Notes: a model not told the origin generated them from the letters alone. DNA of 64,000 nt from Limnomonas spitsbergensis (GCA_037349105.1 JAYJMM010000114.1:310001-374000); one strand, 5' to 3'; shown: positions 1 to 9,795, counted from the first letter of the stretch. Program-made: numbers and translations.

Positions 1-2
1 TG

Positions 3-2816
3 AAATCAGGATTTGGTCAAACTTCATTGTCTGAAGAATGTAGGGACATGACTGCGTTCTGGTGGAATGATAGGTGTTGGAAAACTAACCGAAATACCTT
101 TGGCCTTACCAATATGCCTGCATACTTCCAGCGAGTCATGAATACTGTCATAACTGAAGCAGGCCTTGACCACTGTTGTGTATGTTTTATTGATGATATC
201 CTGGTCTTTACCAAAGATCTTGCGTCGCACAAAGCAGCGCTTAAACTCTTGTTCGCTGCACTGAAAAATTGTCAAATGAAAGTGCATCCAGGGAAATGCA
301 AGTTCCTGTTTAACAGCCTAGAGTACCTTGGTCATATGATTGGGACGACAGGTATTTCCCCCAGTGAAACCAAGGTCTTGGCAATCAGGGCCTTGCCCAC
401 ACCTACTACTGTGCATGAACTGCGGCGTGTAATTGGGTTTGCTAATTATTACCGATGCTATGTCCCTAACTTCTCTGTCATCTCCAGCCCCCTTACAGAG
501 TTGTTTAAGAAGGACACTCCTTGGCTGTGGACGGCTGAAAGAGATAAGGCATGGGAACACTTAAAAGATGAACTCTGCAAACCTGGTAACGCATTGCGCA
601 CTCCTGATAAAAATCGCCGTTACATCCTTCACACAGATTGGTCCCAGAAAGGCATGTCAGCTGTTCTGGGTCAAAAGGATGATGATGGAAAAGAATATCT
701 TGTAGCCTGCATCAGCAGGACTTGCAATGTGCATGAGGCTAATTATGGCTCTTACAAGGGTGAAATGTTAGCTGCAGTATGGGGAGTGAGAGCCTTCCGC
801 TATTATCTGCTTGGAGCTAAAATACCATTTTTAATAATAAGTGATCATAAAGGATTGTCCTGGTTAATGTCTAATAAAGAGTTAGAGGGGCAGTATGCCC
901 GCTGGTCTGTCATGCTTTCACCATTCTCGTATGAGCTTGAATACAAACCAGGTGTTAAACATAGTGTTGCCGATGTCCCCAGCAGGTTCCCTGTCCAGTC
1001 AGATCTGGACTGGACAGGTACAAAGGAGAGTCACTTCGCAACAACGTGGCCCTTTTACTACAACTCTGCATTCTGCGGGTCAGGTGTAGACACAGACTTG
1101 ACTGCTAATAGTTCTAAAAGAGCTTATTCCCTCATGGCTGCTTGTTTGTCAAGAACGCCCCAGAGTGCAGTCCCGTGGGGATTTGCCATAGAACCTTTTG
1201 GTCCTGCAATTGATCCTGATCCAGCTCCTGATAAGGAGCAAGTTATTCCTGGCTTACAAATGATTTCTGAGGATGCTGAAATGTCTTTCCCTTCACCAGC
1301 CGAGTGGCCGGGCCTGCCTAGAACCCGAGCTATTTGGCCCTCTCCAACGTTCGGCCCGTCTGTTACAAATCATATTCATTCGTTAGCTACTAGACTGGTG
1401 CATCCTGATGACATGGATGAAATGAGTTGCTGTAATGCGTTTGATACTGCAGCTGCATTTGATTTTGAAATAAATGGCATTTCTTCATTTTCAACTCGTA
1501 TTCATGTGCCGCAGATGGATAATATGTCTGACAAACAGAAAGCCCTAAGAGGAACAGCTTCGTCGAGAGTTGAAGATTGCCGACTGCATTTGCAGGATTT
1601 GCCTCCTTCCCACTATACGTCACTGCAGGTGCAAGAACAGTCTCACGAAGGCAATCCAGTTGGGAAAGGAATTCAATCAATAAATTCTACACCTGTTCCT
1701 CAAAACAGCATTATTACTGCTGTGCAAGAAGGTGTGTCACTGATTGAGCTTTTTGGTGGCATGTGCGGTGGATTAGAATGCATGCTAAGAAATGGCATCC
1801 GCATCAATCGCTATTACTATGCTGACATTGATAACGGTGCAAGGGTTTGTGCCAAACACAGACTCAAGTTGCTCATGGAAGAGTATCCCAATCTTTTGAG
1901 TCATGATGCTGTTGCTAACACATTCACCCGGTTACCGCAGGATGTTTACAACATTAATGAGAGACATCTTATTGACATAGGATGCCTTGATGGTACCCAA
2001 TGGATGTTAACAGCGGGGTTCATGTGCACTGACCTGTCCTCTGCAGGAAAACGTACAGGTTTACAAGGAGAGAAAAGTTCCACATTTTTCCCTCTTATCA
2101 AAATTCTAGAATCTCTGCAGCATATGCAACAAGGAAGACGACCACCCATGTACTTTATTGAGAATGTTGCTGTACAATTTGCTATTGCAAAATCGCAGGC
2201 TATGATCGAGGGATTCCAGGAACTTACAGAGAGACTGGGACACCCAGTTTGCTTTGACGCTGTTGCTATAGGTAGCTATGCACACATGCTGCGTAACTAT
2301 TGGCAGAATATATGTTCCCCCGCGTCTCTGCAGTTGGTCATGATGTCATTTGTCCGTGATGATACATTGCGCTTGACTGACATACTTGATCATGGAAGAG
2401 AACCCCGTACCTGTTTCAAGGTTAACAGGTACCCATATCATCCAGCCAACATATTGGACGAACCTCTACGAGTTTTCCCAACTATGGTTGCAAGGATTGA
2501 ATCTTATGCGTTTCGTCCAAACCCTGAATATGAACCTGGACTTGTTTTGGAAACGGATCAAGCAGGAGTTGTCACTAGACATGCTCTGACCATTCATGAG
2601 CGTGAACGTGCCATGGGATATGCAGCCGACTGTACTGCTGGGCAAGATCTGATCTTTTCTGTGCGTCACAGGATTGTTGGAGGCGCTTTTGATGCTAATG
2701 CTGTCAGTCACCTGATTGCCGTGGGCTTTGCCATTCGATTTGCGTATATTCCACCGTTGCAGGAAATTTTTTCTGCTTTCAATAATTTCCTGCCTCATTC
2801 CTTTGCCACTACATGA
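3..2816 (+). CDS. Retrotransposon pol: reverse transcriptase - RNase H - C5-cytosine DNA methyltransferase (5' partial)
   Basis: Open from the window edge (first in-frame ATG at 27), so gag, protease and the first RT motifs lie outside. RT shows FGLTNMPAYFQ and the catalytic FIDD (nt 186-197). RNase H shows HTDWS, YKGEML, SDHKGL and VADVPSR (about nt 630-985). A linker of ~240 residues has no recognised domain. From nt ~1734 comes a cytosine-C5 methyltransferase: motif I IELFGGMCGG, motif IV MCTDLSSAGKRTGL (nt 2022 on, candidate nucleophile Cys), motif VI FIENV (2154-2168), motif X GGAFDANAVSHLI (2679 on). The CxDLS context resembles DNMT3-type enzymes (PCNDLS) more than the PCQ type; this subfamily call is inference. 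Stop TGA at 2814-2816; the integrase follows in the same frame. Confidence 0.9.
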   Translation, partial: KSGFGQTSLSEECRDMTAFWWNDRCWKTNRNTFGLTNMPAYFQRVMNTVITEAGLDHCCVCFIDDILVFTKDLASHKAALKLLFAALKNCQMKVHPGKCKFLFNSLEYLGHMIGTTGISPSETKVLAIRALPTPTTVHELRRVIGFANYYRCYVPNFSVISSPLTELFKKDTPWLWTAERDKAWEHLKDELCKPGNALRTPDKNRRYILHTDWSQKGMSAVLGQKDDDGKEYLVACISRTCNVHEANYGSYKGEMLAAVWGVRAFRYYLLGAKIPFLIISDHKGLSWLMSNKELEGQYARWSVMLSPFSYELEYKPGVKHSVADVPSRFPVQSDLDWTGTKESHFATTWPFYYNSAFCGSGVDTDLTANSSKRAYSLMAACLSRTPQSAVPWGFAIEPFGPAIDPDPAPDKEQVIPGLQMISEDAEMSFPSPAEWPGLPRTRAIWPSPTFGPSVTNHIHSLATRLVHPDDMDEMSCCNAFDTAAAFDFEINGISSFSTRIHVPQMDNMSDKQKALRGTASSRVEDCRLHLQDLPPSHYTSLQVQEQSHEGNPVGKGIQSINSTPVPQNSIITAVQEGVSLIELFGGMCGGLECMLRNGIRINRYYYADIDNGARVCAKHRLKLLMEEYPNLLSHDAVANTFTRLPQDVYNINERHLIDIGCLDGTQWMLTAGFMCTDLSSAGKRTGLQGEKSSTFFPLIKILESLQHMQQGRRPPMYFIENVAVQFAIAKSQAMIEGFQELTERLGHPVCFDAVAIGSYAHMLRNYWQNICSPASLQLVMMSFVRDDTLRLTDILDHGREPRTCFKVNRYPYHPANILDEPLRVFPTMVARIESYAFRPNPEYEPGLVLETDQAGVVTRHALTIHERERAMGYAADCTAGQDLIFSVRHRIVGGAFDANAVSHLIAVGFAIRFAYIPPLQEIFSAFNNFLPHSFATT

Positions 2817-2936
2817 CTGGAGCTGGGGGGGGATGGTGATCAGATATCTCAGCAGCTTAATCATTTATTTGCTGCTGGGGATTCTCTGATCTTACATGCA
2901 GCTCAGTCCTTAGCGGCTGAGTTCATAGAGCAGCCT

Positions 2937-5303
2937 ATGACCCGTGAGGAAGAGTCTCACTCGTTTGCAGATATCTGGCTGGACAATAATGCTATGCAAT
3001 ATCTGAGGCGTACAACTGACACAATGTTGCCTATGCTGACCCCTGTAGAACGCAAGCGTCTGCAACGACGAGCTGCGCTTTATCTCTGGTCTGCAGAAAA
3101 GAGTATCCTATATCGACGAATGCCAGGCGGTACAACTAAGGTGGTACCACCTCCTGGTGACCGGTTGGCACTCGTGCACAAAATGCATGTAGAAAATGGT
3201 CATTATGGCAGGCGCCGCACGACGGGGCTTGTTATGATGACTCACTGGTGGGTTGGCTTGTATAATGACTGCAAGAGAGTGGTCCAGTGCTGCGAGGCCT
3301 GTGATTACACTAAAGTATCGTTTAATGCTATGCAGCCTGTTATGCACCCCTTACCCATCAGAGGTTTAATGTACCGATGGCACTTGGATCTTTCTGGTCC
3401 TTATACGGCTTCTAACCGTGGCCATACCTATGTTATGGTAGCTGTAGAAAGCTACTCTAAATGGGTTGAGGTATTTCCCATGACTGCCAAATCATCTAAA
3501 GAAGTAGCTTACCATTTCCTGCACGGTATACTGGCACGATTTGGAGCATGCGCTGAAGTTGTCACAGACGGTGGTGGGGAATTTCAAGGTGAAATGGACT
3601 CACTGCTTGTTCGTGCCATGATTGATCATAGAGTTACGAGTTCTTTCCACCCCCAAGCCAATGGGCAAGCGGAAAGGCTGGTAAAGACAGTAAAAACTGC
3701 ACTATCAAGGCATTTGCATGTTTCAAGAGAACCTCGAGAATGGGACATGTATTTGCCCTGGATAGCACTCGGGTACCGAGTCACTAAGCATGCCAGTACC
3801 TTGATGAGTCCCTTCCAGCTGCTGTTTTCCTGTGAACCAGTCATCCCTCCTGCTATCATGGAAAGGTTGAATGGGGATCAGACAGTGGATTACCTGGATG
3901 TGGATGCTGCTGCTGAACTTGTACTGTCCCGTTCTGAATTGCTAGCCAAGAACTGCGTGATGGTCGGCCAGAACCTTTTGGTTGCTCAACAGCGAGATAC
4001 CCTGCGTTACGCAAGACTTCGCAGTGGAGGTTACCTCCCGTCAATAGCTAAGTATACTGAGGGGCAGTTTGTGTATGTGCGGGATGAGAACCGACTACAC
4101 TCTACTGCAAGACCTTACGTACTTCGAGTGTTTGATGTACGGCCAAGTGGAGTCATTGTCTTGGTTGGTCGCAATGGGGTGACTGTGGCTGAGAACGCTA
4201 TTAACTGCGCACCCTGTCATCTGCCCATAGAGGGACTGTTACTTCCATCCAAAAGATGGCAAAAGCCAGCACCAGATTTCCCTTGTCAGAGATGTCTGCT
4301 GCCTGATAATGCTAAGAAAATGATTCTGTGTGGCAGTTGTGGTCGAGGCACTCACACGTATTGTTTGGTACCACGGCTTACTACTGTCCCTGCTGGTTAC
4401 TGGATTTGTGAGCAATGCAGGATTGCAGGAGCTGACGCTACTGGTGCTGCAAGACGTGATGTTGCGGCGGAACTGGAGAAACCAGCGGCCGCCGTGACAG
4501 GTTACCAGCTGCGGCCTGCTAAGCAAAAGAAGGCAGGAAGGGTGATGGGAGCCGCCAGTGGCGGTGGCCTTGTTGAGAATGAAGAAGAAGGACGCACTGA
4601 AGACAAGGAAGAGGACGCAGATTGTCTTGCCGGGACCGCTGCAGGCGGTGCCAGAAGCAATGCGGGTGAGCTCGCCGGGACTGCCGCAGTCATCAGCAAT
4701 GAGGAAATTGCTGAGGAGGTGCAACCTGATGACCAGCGCCCCACCCGAGCATCTGCGAGGATCCGCATCCCCAACAAGAGGTTCGAAAGCCATGTCACTC
4801 ATCCTTGGGTGCCCCCGGACTTCATCAACTGGGGTGTCCGCGGAGATGCGGTGGCTGCTCTGAAGTCTTTAATGCCTGGAGTGTGGCGAGAGCGCGATGA
4901 GTCTATTTGGGCAACAGGGTGCCAGGAGGATGTTCGTACCAACTCTACCCTCCTTCACCTCTCACTATTGAAGACAGCGACTGTAACACTCTGCTGGACT
5001 GCCTTGACCTATCCCTGTCCCCCAGCATCCTTTTGCTGTTCAAGGATGATGGGCACGCCACAGAACTTCTGCAGAACAGTCAGCTTTACCCTTATCCTCA
5101 ATCCCTCCACGTTCTCACCAATTCGGGCATCGGCGTCAACGTTCCTGCAGATTACTGTGCTGATCCGCTGCAACCCTCCACCTACGAGTTTCTGCTGCGA
5201 CAGCATGGGCTGCACGTTCTCATCACAAACCCTCCGGCTGAATACGCTGATATCTCCTGTGCCCTTGCGGTCAAGTACGCACGGCACGTTGTCTGCTGCT
5301 TAG
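2937..5303 (+). CDS. Retrotransposon integrase with C-terminal PHD finger
   Basis: The frame is that of the upstream polyprotein and is open from 2817, so the ATG at 2937 may be internal to one long polyprotein interrupted only by the TGA. Seen: H2C2 zinc-binding motif (HVENGH about residues 84-89, CEAC about 119-122); the integrase core DDE (D151 in WHLDLSGPY, D211 in VVTDGGGEF, E246 in NGQAERL), spaced as in retroviral-type integrases; then at residues ~450-494 (nt 4284-4418) a C4HC3 cysteine/histidine pattern of a PHD finger, ending GYWICEQC. After it come acidic and Lys/Arg-rich stretches. Residues after ~660 (nt ~4,920) look like out-of-frame translation, because conserved-looking sequence continues in another frame. 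Integrase inserts the cDNA; a PHD finger usually reads histone H3 tails, so a targeting role is inferred. Confidence 0.9.
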   Translation: MTREEESHSFADIWLDNNAMQYLRRTTDTMLPMLTPVERKRLQRRAALYLWSAEKSILYRRMPGGTTKVVPPPGDRLALVHKMHVENGHYGRRRTTGLVMMTHWWVGLYNDCKRVVQCCEACDYTKVSFNAMQPVMHPLPIRGLMYRWHLDLSGPYTASNRGHTYVMVAVESYSKWVEVFPMTAKSSKEVAYHFLHGILARFGACAEVVTDGGGEFQGEMDSLLVRAMIDHRVTSSFHPQANGQAERLVKTVKTALSRHLHVSREPREWDMYLPWIALGYRVTKHASTLMSPFQLLFSCEPVIPPAIMERLNGDQTVDYLDVDAAAELVLSRSELLAKNCVMVGQNLLVAQQRDTLRYARLRSGGYLPSIAKYTEGQFVYVRDENRLHSTARPYVLRVFDVRPSGVIVLVGRNGVTVAENAINCAPCHLPIEGLLLPSKRWQKPAPDFPCQRCLLPDNAKKMILCGSCGRGTHTYCLVPRLTTVPAGYWICEQCRIAGADATGAARRDVAAELEKPAAAVTGYQLRPAKQKKAGRVMGAASGGGLVENEEEGRTEDKEEDADCLAGTAAGGARSNAGELAGTAAVISNEEIAEEVQPDDQRPTRASARIRIPNKRFESHVTHPWVPPDFINWGVRGDAVAALKSLMPGVWRERDESIWATGCQEDVRTNSTLLHLSLLKTATVTLCWTALTYPCPPASFCCSRMMGTPQNFCRTVSFTLILNPSTFSPIRASASTFLQITVLIRCNPPPTSFCCDSMGCTFSSQTLRLNTLISPVPLRSSTHGTLSAA

Positions 5304-5527
5304 TTTCCCAGGAATTCTTAACGTGCCATCCAGCAAGGTTTGAGTGGTTGTCCCAGCTACGCCGAGAGAGACGGCTAGTGATCCTGCAGTCTGTCAGCTT
5401 CACAGCAGGCCTGGGAGCTAACAGGTCCATTCACGGTTGTTGCAGTAATAAAGTATGGATCCTCGTGTTTGCAACTGCAGCTATCCGGGCAAGGATGCTC
5501 CCACCAATGCACTCGTTCATCCGCTAA
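4901..5527 (+). pseudogene. Methyltransferase-like domain with NPPA motif, -1 frame relative to integrase
   Basis: This frame is open from 4901 (after TGA 4898-4900) to TAA 5525-5527 and overlaps the end of the integrase frame. It encodes VLITNPPAEYADISCA (NPPA at 5228-5239), then VVCCLVSQEFL, an Arg-containing HPARFEWL segment and KVWILVFA near the end. The order (NPP[AFYW] motif after a hydrophobic strand, a hydrophobic strand plus FL, an R..WL helix, a final W-containing strand) is the layout of N6-adenine methyltransferase-fold proteins. I infer a second methyltransferase domain, originally fused downstream of the PHD finger. It has no convincing start codon, so it is reached by -1 frameshifting or has been cut off by a mutation. 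SAM-binding motif I is not clear. Confidence 0.55.
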
Positions 5528-5623
5528 CTCTTGAGTGCACTGCTTGCTAATGACTGAATTTGCCTGAGCTTTCGTATGATTTGACAATTGACTGTGTATC
5601 TGAACGGAATTTTCACTGGATCT

Positions 5624-5634
5624 GGGGGGGGGGG
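5624..5634 (+). other. G11 tract, polypurine-tract-like
   Basis: ATCTG followed by a G run (11 G), downstream of the last coding frame. It resembles the tracts at 5776 and 6252 but is followed by TTCTGA rather than AA. Confidence 0.4.
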
Positions 5635-5775
5635 TTCTGAAATATAGGACTTGAATTTGGGAATTGAATTTTCTGGTGCTGAGACTTGTGAGCTACAGCT
5701 GGAACTGAATGACTATGAATATTTGACTGAGAATACTTGATTTCAAATAAAATAAAATTGTGTGCAGTTTTCAAT

Positions 5776-5790
5776 ATCTGGGGGGGGAAA
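5776..5790 (+). promoter_or_regulatory. Polypurine tract copy (ATCT + G8 + AAA)
   Basis: Same ATCTGGGGGGGGAA core as the tract at 6252 and the one at 11576. It is followed by GGTTGTTGTG. Probable plus-strand primer site or a duplicated relic of it. Confidence 0.5.
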
Positions 5791-6251
5791 GGTTGTTGTG
5801 CATAATACGCACTTGAGGGTTTAGGAGGTGTCTACCGTGAGGTGGCATTCTCATATGTCTGGCGCGAGCCTATAGGCATCCTCGATCAGGTGTTAGTTAG
5901 GTGATCGGGAAGTTTGAGATGGTGTGGATTGGGAAACCAATTGCACTAGAGCAGGGCTGATGTAGTCTTCTGGACTTGGGGTCGATTGGGCCCTGGGGGA
6001 AGGTGAACAGTACCGATGGTGACGAGAACTGGGCTCTTCAGCTTGAAGAGGGTCCCTTAAAGCGACTGTGGCGAGTTACGGTAATGCGTAAAAGTCACAG
6101 CTAACGTACGCATTACATCGGAGGTTATTTTTCCTACCGGTACTTGTGCCCCATGGACTCTGGGCAGTGCCCAGGGGTGGGAAGTCTGATAACAATACGC
6201 AGTTCTCAAAACGCTGTCGTACTTGTTTATTACTGCCTCCAGTGTTTTTCG

Positions 6252-6265
6252 ATCTGGGGGGGGAA
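6252..6265 (+). promoter_or_regulatory. Polypurine tract (PPT) next to the 3' LTR start
   Basis: ATCTGGGGGGGGAA directly followed by TGTCTTG, the TG expected at an LTR start. In LTR elements the PPT primes plus-strand DNA synthesis and lies immediately 5' of the 3' LTR. Confidence 0.65.
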
Positions 6266-7232
6266 TGTCTTGTGTTCTTTTCGCTTGGTGCACCCATTCC
6301 TTAGGGTGCACCCCTGTGCCGCGACAGCTGTCACGACGTATGACTGCACCGTGCGTTTGACTGCGCCAACTGCTTTTTCGGTTGGAAGTTATGTGTGAAC
6401 CTGAACAAGTGTGGTTGCCGTCTTAGAGGATCCCGAACTGGGTCCTTTACTTTTTCTTTCTTACTTGATTTCACGGCCTTCAATAGACTCTTAACGTTTC
6501 TAGCTATTGTCCCTTATAATCGATCTGCAAGTTAATCGTCAATCCAAGTCTTACTAAGGGGAAACTGGCAGAGCACTTAAGCCAACAGCGACTCTATAAG
6601 CATCAACAAGTCTCCTGATACGAAGCTGGCAGAGCACCTAAGCCAACAGTCGACCATCTGCAGCATTTAGCGTTATTCTTGCCTCTTAACAAGGCATATC
6701 TCCAGTCTTACAGCTGGATATTACCACCAACCCACCATCACATCTCCAATCTACAGCCTTCCCTGTGGCTCCAAGTCGACCGTCTGATTTATCAGAGATA
6801 TCTTCACTCATCAGAAGTCGCCAAGCAAGCGATTCATCACACAGATCAACGGCCACAATCGCCCAAGATCGTCCCAAGAAACCCATAAGTACCTCAAGTG
6901 TCGAGGCTTTACGAGATCTTGTCAACAGCATCGAAGAAGTCCAGGTGAAGTAGCAAGAGCTATCACCTGTTATCGAGCTGATTTCACTGAGTTACAGCAG
7001 TGGATCGAGAAGCTCTTACTATAAGCTCTGTAAGAGTTTATTAGTACTTGTTTAGGATGTCTTGTGTTCTTTTCGCTTGGTGCACCCATTCCTTAGGGTG
7101 CACCCCTGTGCCGTGGATCGAGAAGCTCTTACTATAAGCTCTGTAAGAGTTTATTAGTACTTGTTTAGGAATGTCTTGTGTTCTTTTCGCTTGGTGCACC
7201 CATTCCTTAGGGTGCACCCCTGTGCCGCGACA
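6266..7232 (+). repeat. LTR-like region bounded by a 61-bp TG...CA repeat with a hairpin
   Basis: An identical 61-bp unit, starting TGTCTTG and ending GCGACA, lies at 6266-6326 and 7172-7232; a copy lacking the last 6 bp lies at 7058-7112. Each contains the perfect inverted repeat GGTGCACCC / GGGTGCACC (6287-6312, 7079-7104, 7193-7218). The region either belongs to the 3' LTR of the Gypsy element or is a small TRIM-like element flanked by 61-bp terminal repeats. TGTAAG near 7029 and 7142 may serve as a 3'-end signal. Confidence 0.5.
7000..7226 (+). repeat. 113-bp tandem duplication inside the LTR-like region
   Basis: Two copies (7000-7112 and 7113-7226) starting GTGGATCGAGAAG; the second has one extra A at 7171. 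Each carries one copy of the terminal TGTCTTG hairpin unit. Confidence 0.8.
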
Positions 7233-7600
7233 ATCTGATCCTTCAGTTGATCTTCCTCATCAAGAGTCGTTCAGTCAGTTCTGCATTCTTCTTCACTTTG
7301 GGCTGTTTCGTCCACAAGTCCGATCCAGGCCGCCTCAACCTGGCAACTGTCGTCTTCAGTGCATCACTCTCCTCAAGGGTCGACTTCAATTCGTAACTTC
7401 TGTCAATCTGGTACCAGCCAGATTATCGCTCCTGCACAGCAAGTTACCCTTGGTAAAGGGCTCCTAGCAATCCTTTAAGAAGAGAAGAATCCAGGTTTGC
7501 ATCACTTCGAATCTGCAGGCGAGTAAAAACCGGAAATAAGGTTCATGATCGTGTTTTGTTGCCGAAAAGTGGGCGATAACAGCGAACATATCCCAGTTTC

Positions 7601-9795
7601 GTGTTCAACCCCTGGATGAATTCCGATTCTACCCAGGGAAAGAAGGGGCATGAGGACCCGTTCCTTCCCAAGCATGTAGCTCTCCCCAGACTAACTTCTA
7701 ATCAGAGGGAAAAAGAAGAGTCTGACAGGAACAAGGCAGAGGTGAGCAGTAAGCTCACTAGGGATGCGTCGCCGAAGCGGGGAGGGAGCCTCCTCAACAG
7801 GGGGCTCGGCCTCTCACTGAGGCCGAGCAACGCATTCAGTAGTCGATAGCCAATGATCAAGCAGTGACAGCTAAGCATGTTGCCAAAAGGCTGATGGCAC
7901 ATAACACGGATAAGGCAAGGAAGCAGGCTGTAGCTGAAGCAGTCCATGCTGAAGCAGTCCATCAGCGTCAACGTGAAATGTGTCGTCTTGACGCAGTGCG
8001 ACGTGCGGCCGAGCAACTAGAGCAGCAAGCCCCGCAGCAAGCTGCAGATGAGAAAGAGATGAGGGATCACATGATCTGTAGTGTAGATGAGAGGCTGGCA
8101 CAAACCCCTAAAAAGGTGACCCGTACTCATTACGAGGGCCTGCAGCGGTTTGACCAGCATGTCCATAACCCTGCATACCTTGTTGCACAAGACGATTGTT
8201 GCAGTGTACTCTCGTCACCTGTACCTGTGTCTGTCAAGGTTGCATCCGAGCCCCGAGGGGATCAGACTTCCCTTCCAGCAATGGCCTTGCAGGAATCACC
8301 GTGATGGCTGGCTCTCACCAGCCCGGCAACGTAGCTTACATGATCAACTCAGCTGTCGCTGTTCATGTACCCGAAGGCTTCGAGCATGAGGTGAAGCATG
8401 CCACACCCACGGCGTCACGTCCGTCGGCTGACCATGTTGCTCCTGAGTGTACCCCCACCCCCTCGTTTGTGAGTGTGGTGTCATGTGAGGCTATGCAATC
8501 ATGGGGGCCCCTAGGTGGGGCTGTCTCTGGCAAGGAAACGGGGCGGCATGACCCCACTGGTTATCAAGGTAAGCAACTGAATATGAACTAGCGGTTAGCC
8601 GTTGTTCCCATTGCTTCCGGGGCGAACGAGGTCGTCACCATCAGTGAGTTGAGGGACCTGCTGCGAGACCTGCTAGGGAGTTTGCATCATGGACGCCCGC
8701 CACCACTAGTAGTGGTGCTGCAGGAACAACCAGTACAGCATGTACAGCAGTACATGGGCTTTGGTAGCACGCCGTCAGGGGAGGACCCTCCAGGTGAGTC
8801 TCACCACCTGGGATGGGAGGGCTTCCCGCAGAGAGAGGGACAATCCTACGCCGCCGTGCCGTCAACACCAGTACACGGAGTACAGCTCCATGTGGGTGCA
8901 GCTCGGGCCAGAGGTCTCAGTCACCCATGGGCTAGTGGGGGCACACACCGACCTTACGACCAGCATGGGCCATCCATCCAGGGTGGGCACATGCATCGTG
9001 CTCCTATGAGTGGGGGGGCTCCCGGTGCCACCGAACCTCCTTTTATATGGGAAGGGTGGATCTGAGGGGCATTCAAGGTGGCCTTATACCGACCGTGATC
9101 ATTCAGGGTATGACCCAGGCAGGCCCCCGCATGGAGGAGAGGGGTCATGGGTCAGATCCGGCGGGACGGGGCATCCAGACGGTTCAGGTGGTACTGGCAA
9201 TCCTGATAGACTAGGGTACCCAAAGGGCTCCAGTGGGCCAGGAAGAACCGGGGGTCCAGGATACTCAGAGAGATCAGGAGGTCCAGGATACCCAGGGGGA
9301 TCAGGAGGTCATGTGCAGGCATATCGTGGACATGACGCTCTTGTGTCCCCAAGGAGGAAAGCACATGCAGTTAGAACTGGGCTGCCGTATTGATGGTGGG
9401 GGTTCACCCCCGGTAAATGAGTCGGTGGAGATCATGTCTGACATGCGTGGTAAGAAGCTAGTGGGTTCTCCGACTACCGCTACCTCAATGTGGCTACCCA
9501 AGGTGAGATGATGTTGTGGCATACTGCCATGAAGATGGGGTTGCCCAACTCGCTAGACCCCACCGTCTCCCCACATGAGAACCCTGCGCAGTTCGCCACG
9601 TGGGTGTGCACCACGTACAATGCATTCCTAGCCAGCAACAAAGATGCCTTCCTAGGGGTGTCCAGCAACATGGCTATGGTGACGGTGGTCAAAGAGGGGC
9701 TCCCAGCCAACCTGAGGGTGGCTTGTGACACCGATTTCAACAAAGGAGGTATCTTCACTCAGGGACATGTGAGAGTGCTGGCCAAGGTAGTCTAG
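7601..9795 (+). pseudogene. Degenerate gag-like region of a second LTR element
   Basis: Several short frames follow each other in different phases: 7601-7849, 7864-8304 (Ala/Gln/Glu-rich, helical), 8649-9065 and 9010-9393 (Gly/Pro-rich repeats of the type GGPGYPGGSG), and 9490-9795, which looks like a helical capsid segment (MKMGLPNSLDPT, FATWVCTTYNAFL). No frame is intact. The protease remnant downstream on the same strand supports a gag identity. Gag would form the virus-like particle; here it is clearly broken. Confidence 0.45.

Larger units (their letters stand above)
1..7232 (+). mobile_element. Ty3/Gypsy LTR retrotransposon carrying DNA methyltransferase(s), 3' part
   Basis: The element enters the window already inside the reverse transcriptase. 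Order seen: RT, RNase H, C5-cytosine methyltransferase, integrase with H2C2 zinc motif and DDE triad, PHD finger, frame-shifted methyltransferase-like domain, then G-rich polypurine tracts and an LTR-like start (TGTCTTG at 6266). RT-RNH-INT order places it in Ty3/Gypsy. Two lesions in the coding part (TGA at 2814-2816 and a frame change near 4,900-5,000) mean it is either an ageing copy or one that uses recoding. The exact 3' end is uncertain because no second full LTR or target duplication could be identified; 7232 is the end of the last copy of the LTR-like terminal unit. Confidence 0.85.
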
